From Cordilura impudica (taxonomy: Eukaryota; Arthropoda; Insecta; Diptera; Scathophagidae): a stretch of DNA of 64,000 nt. Location: the NCBI GenBank assembly GCA_963682025.1, contig OY821520.1, positions 3,023,305 through 3,087,304 on the forward strand, in the 5' to 3' direction. The position numbers and the translations under genes were made by a program. Positions 1 through 9,481 of this stretch are shown here, piece by piece. Under the pieces are notes generated by a model. It made no database searches. It was not told the origin of the DNA and saw only the letters and a program-made list of their open reading frames with translations. How positions within the stretch are numbered: the stretch's first letter is position 1; every line of letters begins with the position of its first letter.

Positions 1-2
1 AC

Positions 3-104
3 CTTAGTGAATCCATGCCACCTAGATGCCGCGAAGTTATAAAAAACGGCTACCACTTTGAAACTGTTGCCGATACTGAAACATTAAATCCAAATACCAA
101 TTAA
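3..104 (+). CDS. Possible 3'-terminal coding segment of an upstream gene (partial)
   Basis: An open frame enters from the left edge and runs 33 codons to a TAA at 102-104. The residues are varied (SESMPPRCREVIKNG, then GYHFETVADTE) and unlike the low-complexity AT-rich sequence that follows. This is what the end of a real exon looks like, but I do not recognise the family. It would be convergent with mei-218, whose 3' end lies 2.6 kb away. The short length means chance openness cannot be excluded. Confidence 0.35.
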   Translation, partial: LSESMPPRCREVIKNGYHFETVADTETLNPNTN

Positions 105-354
105 ATTTTAAGTTAATTGGTTTTCTTGTTGGCCAATTTCTATTATAAAAAACAATGATCCTTAAAAAGAATTAATTACTATTTGAAAATTTTCATTATT
201 TTAAAAAACCCCTAAGTACTTCATACAACACCAATGAAATTCATTATTTAACGCAGTCGGCATCATAATAATACCCAAAGTCCTATAAGCCTGTTTTGAG
301 ACCTTAGAAGTCATAAGATAATTCAAAAAAAAAAAAAATTGGCTAGAAATTGTT

Positions 355-1478
355 AATTGTTAATTGTTGTTAATATTATTATTAATTCTAACTTTTAATC
401 TTTATTGTTAAATTTAATTTTTAATTTAAAATTTTTAATTTGTAATTTGCAATTTTTAATTTTTAATTTTTAATTTTAAATTTTAAATTGTAAATTTTAA
501 ATTTTTCAAAAATAATTTTTAATTTTTATTTTTTTTTTAATTTTTAATTTTTAATATTTTAATTTTTAATTTTTAATTTTTAATTTTTAATTTTTAATTT
601 TTAATTTTTAATTTTTAATTTTTAATTTTTAATTTTTAATTTTTAATTTTTAATTTTTAATTTTTAATTTTTAATTTTTAATTTTTAATTTTTAATTTTT
701 AATTTTTAATTTTTAATTTTTAATTTTTAATTTTTAATTTTTAATTTTTAATTTTTAATTTTTAATTTTTAATTTTTAATTTTTAATTTTTAATTTTTAA
801 TTTTTAATTTTAAATTTTAAATTTTAAATTTTAAATTTTAAATTTTTAATTTTTATTTTTAATTTTAAATTTTTAATGTTTAATTTTTAATTTTAATTTT
901 AAATTTTTAATTTTTAATTTTTAATTTTTAATTTTTAATTTTTAATTTTTAATTTTTAATTTTTAATTTTTAATTTTTAATTTTTAATTTTTAATTTTTA
1001 ATTTTTAATTTTTAATTTTTAATTTTTAATTTTTAATTTTTAATTTTTAATTTTTAATTTTTAATTTTTAATTTTTAATTTTTAATTTTTAATTTTTAAT
1101 TTTTAATTTTTAATTTTTAATTTTTAATTTTTAATTTTTAATTTTTAATTTTTAATTTTTAATTTTTAATTTTTAATTTTTAATTTTTAATTTTTAATTT
1201 TTAATTTTTAATTTTTAGTTTTTAATTTTTAATTTTTAATTTTTAATTTTTAATTTTTAATTTTTAATTTTTAATTTTTAATTTTTAATTTCTAATTTTT
1301 ATTTTTAATTTTTAATTTTCAATTTTTAATTTTTAATTTTTAAATTCTAATTTTTAAATTTGAATTTTGAATTTTTCATTTCTCATTTTTAACTTTTTAT
1401 TTTTCATTTTTCTTTATTCATTTTTCATTTTTCAGTTTTCATTTTTCATTTCTCACTTTTCATTTTTCATTTTTAATT
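355..1478. repeat. Heptanucleotide (AATTTTT)n satellite array
   Basis: About 1.1 kb of tandem 7-bp units. The core at roughly 540-1290 is almost pure AATTTTT. The edges degrade to TTTTTCAT-type units near 1370-1475, which are the reverse complement of the AAAAATG/AAAAATA units in the arrays at 41.9-42.6, 53.7-54.5 and 57.6-58.8 kb. The array abuts a family B repeat on its right, as the 54.5 kb array does. Confidence 0.9.
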
Positions 1479-1479
1479 T

Positions 1480-1880
1480 TTAATAAAAAATATGTGGTAA
1501 TACTTGCTTAGGCCAATGTGACACGTGCAATATTAATAAACACACAACTGCAATGACTTCAACAATAAGAAGAATTACGATATATACAACATATCTTAAG
1601 AAAAACAACAAACACACTGAAAAATTTAATATTTTCAAGAGTTTTTTCAAAGTTTCATTCATATCTCGTGACCCCTTTAACTGATTTTTGACGATTTTAA
1701 ATAGCAACTCCTTTGGGATGTTAATAAACGATATTATAAAACAAAACGAACGGTCTAGCTTAGATATTGACGGCGTGATCGTGATTTCCACAGACAGACG
1801 GACAGACGGTCATCGCTAAATGAACTTCCCTTGTTATAATGATCAAGAAAATATATGGTCGGGTCTGCTAACCAATTCAG
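1480..1880 (+). mobile_element. Family B dispersed repeat, partial copy
   Basis: Shares a long diverged stretch with 57290-57560: the block around 'gacgattttaaatagcaa', the block 'cgtgatttccacagac', the GACGGACAGACGG tract and the 'ttgttataa-gatca' tail. The 103-codon reverse open frame across it is a repeat shadow, not a gene. The terminal palindrome seen at 57.6 kb is absent here. Confidence 0.7.
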
Positions 1881-2731
1881 GTTTTTGTGTTACTAAAATT
1901 ACTCATGCGGAAGGACGGACAAAAAATTAATATTTAAAAAAACATGTTTTCTAAATAGGGTTTGCTTTTTATTGTAAAAATTATTATCTTAATGATTAAT
2001 ATTTCTGATCCTATTTTTATTATTGTCTTTGTTAATGAACGGTAACGGAAAAGTTTTTTTTTATATTTTTACACATAACTTTTATACGAATTTTTATTGA
2101 ATTTAATTTATACAACTATTATTTAAACTAAAAATAAAAAGATTTTTTTATTTTGTTGTTGTATGCTCTGGAATGAATTTTCCTTGCAGACTTTGTAAAA
2201 AAAGGCGTTTAATTTAATTTTTTTTTTTAGAAAAAACCCGACTTTTTCATCTACACGTTATTCGTTTCCTTCGCGTTTTCGTTATGCCTGGTTTGCACTA
2301 CTGGCAGGTGTTGCCATATGTTGAAATTGTCACTATATTATAACCCGTTTTTATACAACTGACATTGCAAATGATATAGTGAAAACCGGGCACTAGTTTT
2401 AAAGTAATTTTAATTAAAAAAAAAAAAAAAACATTTAAACTTTCTTATAATTAAGGACAGGAACTATATTTTTTTAAATTCTAAATATTATGTATATTAC
2501 ATCTTAAAATTATACATATTTAATCCTTTAATTCCTAAGAGGAACATAGGGCCGTTAAAATTATATAAGAAAATATAAACTTAAAAAACGGAATTTTATT
2601 AAAAACAAAAATTTGGCAGTATTAATATTAGTCACGAATTCAAAAAAAAAAAAAAAAAAAAAACTACATTAAAAAAGCACATGTAATATATAAGTATAAA
2701 AATATTTCAGCACTTACCATGAAAGCCGAAA
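1881..2731. other. Intergenic, nothing recognised
   Basis: AT-rich sequence with homopolymer runs at 2417-2430 and 2641-2662. A minus-strand AATAAA at 2595-2600 lies about 130 nt beyond the mei-218 stop and could be its polyadenylation signal. A strong minus-strand donor (ATG then gtaagt; exon side ends at 2718) lies 14 nt after the stop and may mark a 3'UTR intron. Confidence 0.5.
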
Positions 2732-5283
2732 CTATTTGTTTGCATATTTTTCTATATATGAATCCAACCATTGTTGAAATTGAACAATGTACTCGTCGAC
2801 ACCACTCACAAAAGATATTGCACCAAAATGTGGTGGAGCATTTTCATTGGAACCAAAAATATTCTCTATAAAATGTTCACATAATATTATAGCTGCCAAA
2901 ACATCTATTGATAAAACTTCATTTCGCAAGGAGAGTTTAGCAAAGGATTCCGAAAATTGTTTCAGCATTACATAGGCTTGTTTGGTAAGACAGTCTTAAA
3001 TATAAACAATATAGTTTTACATTAACTGTGACTACAATGAATATTAAAATTAAATACCTTGTCTAGCAGCACGAGATGCCACAAAGTATTTTTGCAGCAA
3101 AAATGAAGCTTGATCCGATAAATCAACTTTTCTTTGTGATACTTGTACCAGAAAACTATGCATATCATCTGAATTAATCGAAAAATGATCGACAGTTGAT
3201 TCAAAAACACGAATGGAGGCTTGTTCAAGTGTGTAATTAACTAAGGATTCATGATTATCGTCGGAAACAAATATTGGTATTCCAAATATTCTAAATCATA
3301 AAAGGATATGCAAATTAATTAACAAGCAACAAAGTTGCGTTATTTGTCGCTTACTTAACAAATTTATTGAACATTTGTTGATCTTTGGCATTGTATTTAA
3401 ATGAACGCCAATGTGTCCATATCGCTGTCTCTAGGGGATACTGACGATTTAATTTGTCTACACTTACACTATCACTTTCGATATCATTGAAAAGAGCTTC
3501 GGCTCTTCTTAGTTTCAAACGTGACCAATCACCTGCATAATACACACCTCCTTTCGCTAATAATATAGGATCAGCCTCTATCCAATTGTGATTGCGGTAA
3601 CCATTACTGGAAGGAGCTTTCGAATCATCAGTGGGACCAACAAAGCGTGTTCCTAATTGTCCAACATTACGCATAAGATAATCGGTCATATAAGTATCAT
3701 TGCCGATGGCTACAATGGGTATAGGCGAACGATCAGAACCCGGCTGAAAGAGTTGATAAAAAATTATAAACAAAAAATCTATCAGGAATGCTATGTTATG
3801 ATGAACCTACATCAATCGAAGTTAAACTGAGGAGTAACGCCATTTTCAATGTTACAAAACATTCCATCGGTATACGATCCTGACATAACTGTGCACTTAA
3901 AGCGTATATAAAAGCAAAATCCGAATTTTGAGCTTTAACAACATCATACAATTGTATAATCGACGGAGGAATCATACCAGGATCATTTGTTATATTGAAT
4001 ATGGTATTTCCCAGTGATGATAATTTTGTCCCCTTCCAAGAAACACCTGTATTATTAATATTTTCATGAGTTTTGCTCTCTTTACCAGTAATTGATTTAG
4101 GCAAGAAAAATTCCAGGTTATCATCTTTTCTATGTCTAAAATGTTCAGTAAAGGTTGATGATGATAAAGAAATGTCATTATTGTCATAATCAAATTGTGA
4201 TAAATTTGTAGCATGTGTAGAACAGCAATAGTTTTCACTTGATTCTGCCACAGGTAGTGGACAAGATTCTTCAACTGTTTCATTTGGTTTGAATACATCG
4301 TCTTGTACTTGACACTAAAAAAAAAAATATATATTTAATAGATAAACATTTGTGTACGTTGCATCATTTACATGTCTAACAGAAAATTGGAAAACTCTAT
4401 TATCTTTCGTATGTATGATGTTTATGTCACTGGTTTCCACTGAGTTACTTTGAAATAGTTCATTTATAGATTTTGATGGTTTGGAAATATTTTCATAATT
4501 AAATTGTAAAACATTTGTAGCCTGTATTGAACTATGTTCTATGACGGGTGGTGGACAAGATGCTACAACTCTTTCATTTGATTTAGATATATTAATTTCT
4601 GGTTGTGTTTGATACTAAACAAAAAAATAAAAAATAAATAACTAATTAAACAAAATTTAAAAAAGAAAATGTGTTTAAGATTTGTCATTTACTTGTCTTT
4701 GGACAGTTTTCGTAACCTCTATTTTATTACAGTAAGCTTTTTCTATATTAGATATATGTTCGAAATCAATATTATCTAAAATGCAGTCAGCATCTAAAAT
4801 ATCATCATGATTGTTTTCGATGTTGACACTTTTATTCGATTTTCTTTCTTCGCATTTCTCATTTCTAGACACGGGTATATCAGGTAAATTAGTATTATCC
4901 AATGTTATATGATCTAGCATATCATAAGGTGTCGCAATGATAACAGAATTAATACTTTCTTGGTCGCGTGAAATTGAGGGTGGTAAACACCATGATTGTG
5001 TAAGGTCATTCATATTATCAGGAACATTGTGAAAAATAGAAAAATCGAATTGTGATTCCAGTTGAGTAGGGAATGGCTCACGATTTAATTGCATGATAGT
5101 ATTGTCTAAATCCATACGTTGTTCTTCTTCATTTATATCAGCATTAATAGGCACTTGATCATGACACGAATACATCTGAGATGGTTGGATTGGAGTTTCT
5201 GGAGGGCTGTCATATCTGAGCAAGGTATCCAACTGACTTGCAGACATATCCCTCAAAAATGTTAAATCTTTGTTAGGTTCCAT
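2732..5283 (-). CDS. mei-218: MEI-218-like degenerate MCM (C-terminal half of MCMDC2-type protein), 6 exons
   Basis: Exons 5283-4693, 4614-4372, 4314-3811, 3743-3355, 3290-3058 and 2976-2732 join in frame (phases 0,0,0,2,1) to 734 codons, shorter than the ~1,186 residues I recall for Drosophila. Residues 1-440 are polar, acidic and probably disordered. From about 436 the MCM AAA+ domain appears (LLLSLTSID, then PIVAIGNDTYMTD), followed by WIEADPILLAKGGVYYAGDW, PIFVSDD, and a C-terminal helical region with SLRNEVLSIDVLAA. The Walker A slot reads GNDTYMTD and the Walker B slot YAGDW, so both ATPase motifs look lost. In Drosophila MEI-218 acts with MEI-217 and REC to promote meiotic crossovers against BLM helicase (family knowledge). 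The start ATG overlaps the mei-217 end by 22 nt and has no promoter of its own, implying a shared mRNA. Exons 5 and 6 look duplicated. Confidence 0.88.
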
Positions 5284-6686
5284 GCTTGAAATTCTTGTTT
5301 TTGTGCTGAATAATCGTAATAACCGGTAATTAAATAACGCTCTCCAAGTAATAAAGGACAATCATATACGTGATCTAATACTCGTACTGTAAGAGCACGA
5401 AAAATTTGATTAAGTTGAATTGGACATTCTACACTACTTGATGGTAATATGCGCAGTAGTTGATAGTTTTGTGTGTGTCTTAATTTAGTATATTCGCTCA
5501 TAGGATTTCTACAATTTGCGCATAGAGGAACTGTTGATAGAAAATGCCATTGAACAATAAGTTTGACTAATTAGTATACTATATTCTTAACTTACCATCC
5601 TGTGAATTAGCTATAATTTTATTCCGCCCACAACCAACAGAACAATACCAAACAGATTGTATACTATAGAAGAAAAATATATAAATATATACTATGTACG
5701 TTCAGGATGGATCGATGAGTTCTATTTGCGATTGATGCGAACAGAGATATAAATAAGTAAAATTTTAGAGATCTGTCTCGGTGTCACTAAATTTCAAATA
5801 AATTTTAATAAAATCGATACTTATATCTTCAATTAAATTCTATTAATTATGAATTTAATTACATTATATTATTGCGTTAGCTATATATTGCTTATATACG
5901 AATCTGTTTGCACCAATCTCGTAACAGATATATTTTTTGTGTTAACATTACATATGTACATATACTGGAGGGTCATGTTTTATTAAATTATTTCTATATA
6001 CGCGAGGCTTACAGACTGCAGCAATTCGAATGAAAATTGTCTACAATAAATAAATATGTACTTACACGACTTTTTCTGATGCCGTTAGTGCGGACAAGAC
6101 TCCAATAACTAATGACAGGCCTGCCCGATACGAATGTGTATAAGGTTCAAAACACGACTCCTGTTGCAATGGAAAACCTAAAAACCGCACTTGCACATGA
6201 ACTTGATCAATATCTATACTGTTAAGAGCACAATTGCCATCGGCCGTAATGGAAGATTGTTTGACAATCTCACGTATAATACCGTAAACACAATACTTGA
6301 CAGCAATATAAAATTGCACTGGCTCATCTATGGCCAAATGTAGTAAATCTAATGGATGACTGAAGAAATCGGCATAGACAAATAGTAACTTAACAATAAC
6401 AGCGTCGAAAGCGTCTTCCGAGCGTTTAGATTGTTGGTAAGTGTTGATAAATTTAGCAGCGGCAGCTTCTACCACTTTTAACAATTTGTTACTACGCACA
6501 AAAGCCTCAATTTGTCGTTGGTCACGAAATCTAACAAAAATAATTATTTTATTTTTCTATATAGGGGGCAATAACAGAAAAAAATACTTACGATTGTGTT
6601 AAGTAGGAATTATTGGTGTTATTCTGACTTTGTCCACTCACATTCGCACAAAAAGATGTTGCTGCTGAAGGATCTGCTGCTGCCAT
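5262..6686 (-). CDS. mei-217: MEI-217-like MCM N-terminal domain protein, 4 exons
   Basis: Exons 6686-6592, 6530-6066, 5663-5596 and 5530-5262 join in frame (phases 2,2,1) to 298 codons. The ATG at 6686 opens MAAADPSAATSF; later blocks include YADFFSHPLDLLHLAIDEP, SYRAGLSLVIGVLSALTASE and RALTVRVLDHVYDCPLLLGE, typical of an MCM N-terminal domain with its OB fold. Cysteines C194, C198, C213 and C216 form the zinc-binding set, and exon 3 ends between the two pairs. Family knowledge: MEI-217 supplies the N-terminal half and MEI-218 the AAA+ half of a split MCM that works with REC (MCM8) in meiotic crossing over. The TAA at 5264-5262 lies inside the mei-218 ORF, the dicistronic layout described for Drosophila. 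Donors are gtaagt-like and introns 2-4 are short (61, 402 and 65 nt). Confidence 0.9.
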
Positions 6687-6813
6687 TTGAAATAAATTCG
6701 CACTTGTACGCTGTCACCTGCTGTCACATAATTTATAAAATTGTATGCAACATAAAACACAAGAATAAAAACACAACACAGAGTTGTAGTAAAACTAGCG
6801 TCGCTAGTAGCAA

Positions 6814-6952
6814 GCGAGTTGCTTATAATACCATAGAATGTATTTCTAGCGCCCGAGGAAAAGACACAGTTTTTAATTTGTGCGAGTAATGTGTTTGTTG
6901 TAAAAAAAAAAATCGCTTGACTCGCATGACTCGCGCTTCTAGCATGACTCGC
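6814..6952. promoter_or_regulatory. Cluster of five ACTCGC/GCGAGT motifs upstream of mei-217
   Basis: TGACTCGC occurs at 6918-6925, 6927-6934 and 6945-6952, and the reverse GCGAGT at 6814-6819 and 6882-6887. All lie 128-266 bp upstream of the mei-217 ATG. A palindrome, CTAGCGTCGCTAG, sits just before the cluster. Position and motif density suggest promoter elements; no factor is assigned. Confidence 0.3.
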
Positions 6953-6959
6953 GTTAAGT

Positions 6960-7476
6960 TAATTATTTATGAAACACCCTGCACATCAAATTATAATTTG
7001 TTCACATTCAGTGTTGCCACCTCGTATGCATATTGTTTTTATATCAATGAAGTTTTTCACTATTTAATATTTTATTTATACTAGACAGCATAAATAAGAT
7101 AAAATGTTTCTCTGGCACTTAAATGTTTAAATTCAAAACTAATTTATCTAATATATTCGGCTATAATTTATTGGAATAAAATTAGAACATTTTGGAAGTA
7201 AAGTTGGATATGTTTTAATAAAACTGAATTTAGAAAAATACATACTTATGTATATATTTTAAATTTATTTGTGAAAAACAGTTTTTAAGAAATTAATAAA
7301 TGGCAGCACTAATGACTTTGTGGTTGTTTCTTTACAGTACTGCCAAAATTAAAAAGATTTGCAAAGTTTTTGCCAGTAATAATTTAGGATTTAACGAATA
7401 ATCTCCGTTTTTAGGTTAGTTAGTTAGGTTATGTACGTAATTCCATGCGTTCTGATAATATGATATAATATTTCAT
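6960..7476. other. Intergenic, nothing recognised
   Basis: AT-rich sequence with no coding potential or clear repeat on either strand, lying between the presumed mei-217 promoter and the first family A repeat. Confidence 0.5.
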
Positions 7477-8252
7477 TATACCCTATACCACTATGTGGTT
7501 TGGGTATAATGACTTTGTGCTGCTGTTTGTAACTACCAAAAATATTTGACCTAGACCCATCTTTTATTATACCGATCGAATCAGAATTACTAACTGATTC
7601 GATTTAACGATGTCCGTCCGACCGTCCGTCCGTCTGTGTGTCCATGTAAACCTTGTAATCAAACTGCAGGTCGCAAATATAAATATAGTTTGATGATATT
7701 TGGTATATAAGCTTTTATCGGCCATAGGATGAACGCTATTGGTGAGAATCGGTCCATGTTCATACCTAGCCCCCAAACAAGTGACCCCTATGAAATCGAC
7801 ATAAATTGCCATAAGATCCAAATTGTCATATAGATCTTACTCAAATTGGGTTTGTATGCGTTTATTACATCCATTAATGAGTACTCCAAAATTGATCCCT
7901 ATGCGACAACTCTTAGTCATAGGCCCCATATAGAGCTGCTTCCCGATCTTCACTTAAATCTATCAAAAACAAAAATATTGCACCGATTCTTCTCAAATTT
8001 TGTTTGTATATATTTTTGCAAAATACAAGAGACTTTACCAAACATAGTCAGTATCGGTCCATTTTTGGGCCTAGTCCCCATAAAGATATAGCATCCGATA
8101 TGAACTTTTTCATATCTGCAGCCAAAAAATTAATATAAATCCCACTCAAATTTGGTTATGCTTATTTTCTAAGTCCAGTTAGTTGGACCTATTAGATGGG
8201 GTCCCTAAACGCATGGTATAGGGTATCATATAGTCGGTCTAGACCGACCGAT
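7477..8252 (-). mobile_element. Family A dispersed repeat, near-complete copy
   Basis: Starts 'ataccctataccactatgtg' and carries the GTCCGTCC tract near 7612-7634. It ends with the GTCGGTCTAGACCGAC palindrome at 8232-8249. Same layout as 36701-37487, in reverse. The GTCY tract recalls the proto-microsatellite of fly mini-me/DINE-type elements (inference). Confidence 0.85.
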
Positions 8253-8639
8253 ATTTAGTTTGATATCCATACATAATGTCTGCAACAAGTCCTGGTTTAG
8301 GAGTATTTTACTATATTCAACCAACCTCTGTCTAGTGAGAGAAAATTAAACCCAAAGATAAAGAAGTTTTTGCGAGGTACTTAGATAGAATTGAACTGAA
8401 AATTAAAAAAAAAACATTATTTTGAAATTAACACAAAAACTAACAAGTCTTTTTAAATACATTTGGATAACACTCCCATAAGCAAACGTTAATTCAGTGT
8501 GCGTTTTCTGTACAGAAAAAGTTTATTGAAAAATTGGCAAATCAACGTTTTATGACAATAACAGCCAGATGATCAAGTATCTTTTTTGATACACCAATTC
8601 TCAGGTTATATGAAAATTGTATTCCTCTACGCAGGTTGA
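8253..8639. other. Intergenic, nothing recognised
   Basis: No open frame, repeat or motif that I can place. Confidence 0.4.
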
Positions 8640-9150
8640 AAAGAAGAAACTCGAATAATTGGATGAATCATCCTAAAATTAAGGTCACAAGAATCAATAG
8701 AGACTTCGCATTTGGAGCTATGGAAAGTAGGCAAAGTTGTACCATTATTCATTATATTATTCTTATATGGTATAGAGATGTATACGTGCACTTCACGGGA
8801 TAACTTAAATACACTTAAATTATGTAATAGGTTAATAACGTACTTTTATTGCCTAAAAATAAGATCGCACGTATCTGGATTTCGCTTGCAGCTGTATTAG
8901 CACGCGTCAGATTATTTTGTTTTATAAAATCATCAAATTTCATTGCTCTACATATCTAGCAGATAAATTAATTTTTGGCAATTCTAGCAGATCCTATTCT
9001 TTAATTTACCCAAGGATTTCAACACTTATTATGGACAGGTCATTTGTGGTTAAGGTGGCGAGGTTATGGAATTCAGTGACTCCCTATGCAGAAAGGAAAT
9101 TTAGTGAAACCGTGGCACATTTTAAAATATATTTAAGACAAATCTTTAAA
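8640..9150 (+). pseudogene. 3' end of a Jockey-like non-LTR reverse transcriptase, degenerate
   Basis: The frame from 8917 gives LADKLIFGNSSRS, then MDRSFVVKVARLWNSV and SETVAHFKIYLRQ. This is the typical C-terminal tail of Jockey/CR1-type reverse transcriptases (SF..A.RLWNSLP...FK). Upstream, 8790-8900 reads NLNTLKLCNRLITYFYCLKI with broken frames, matching the thumb-region helices. The polymerase core is missing. A Helitron begins at 9151 exactly where the coding similarity stops. Confidence 0.75.
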
Positions 9151-9481
9151 TCTATAATATTCAATTTTACCGATGTTTTGTTCTACCGTTTTATCCCGAT
9201 TTTGATATTTTTTGAAATGTATTTCTTTTTAGCTGGTCACCAGATTTACAGATTTTTAAATATTTTCTTTTATTTTGAGTAAATTGCATTTAAAGTTGCT
9301 ACTAACACATACATAAAATTATTCAAATGCTATGTGTGTGTTTATTAAATTTGTTAATGTGTTTGTTATCTTCATTCACAATAATAATAAACCAAAAAAG
9401 TGTTGATTTGTGAATTGGCTAACTTGAAGAATTAAGTTGTCTAGAAATTGCACTCGAATTTCGAGCGCTGGAATCTGCTAG
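9151..9481 (+). mobile_element. Non-autonomous Helitron, copy 1
   Basis: Begins A|TCTATAATATT and ends TCTGCTAG|T, the TC...CTRR termini and A/T target of Helitrons. A hairpin, CTCGAATTTCGAG, lies 15 nt before the end. About 25 bp near the 5' end are deleted relative to the other copies. It interrupts the retroelement tail to its left. Confidence 0.85.

Noticed and set aside
1480..1791. 103-codon reverse frame beginning MEITITPS
   Set aside because: It coincides with a family B repeat also present at 57.3 kb, where the frame is not kept.
2787..2975. Plus-strand 62-codon frame
   Set aside because: Antisense shadow of the last mei-218 exon.
4675..5361. Start of mei-218 at the more upstream in-frame ATG near 5361
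   Set aside because: That region encodes the conserved MEI-217 C-terminus in another frame; the ATG at 5283 gives the short overlap expected for a dicistronic message, although the upstream start cannot be excluded.
6596..6889. Plus-strand 97-codon frame over the mei-217 first exon and promoter
   Set aside because: Antisense to a well-supported exon; content changes character at the ATG and shows no family features.
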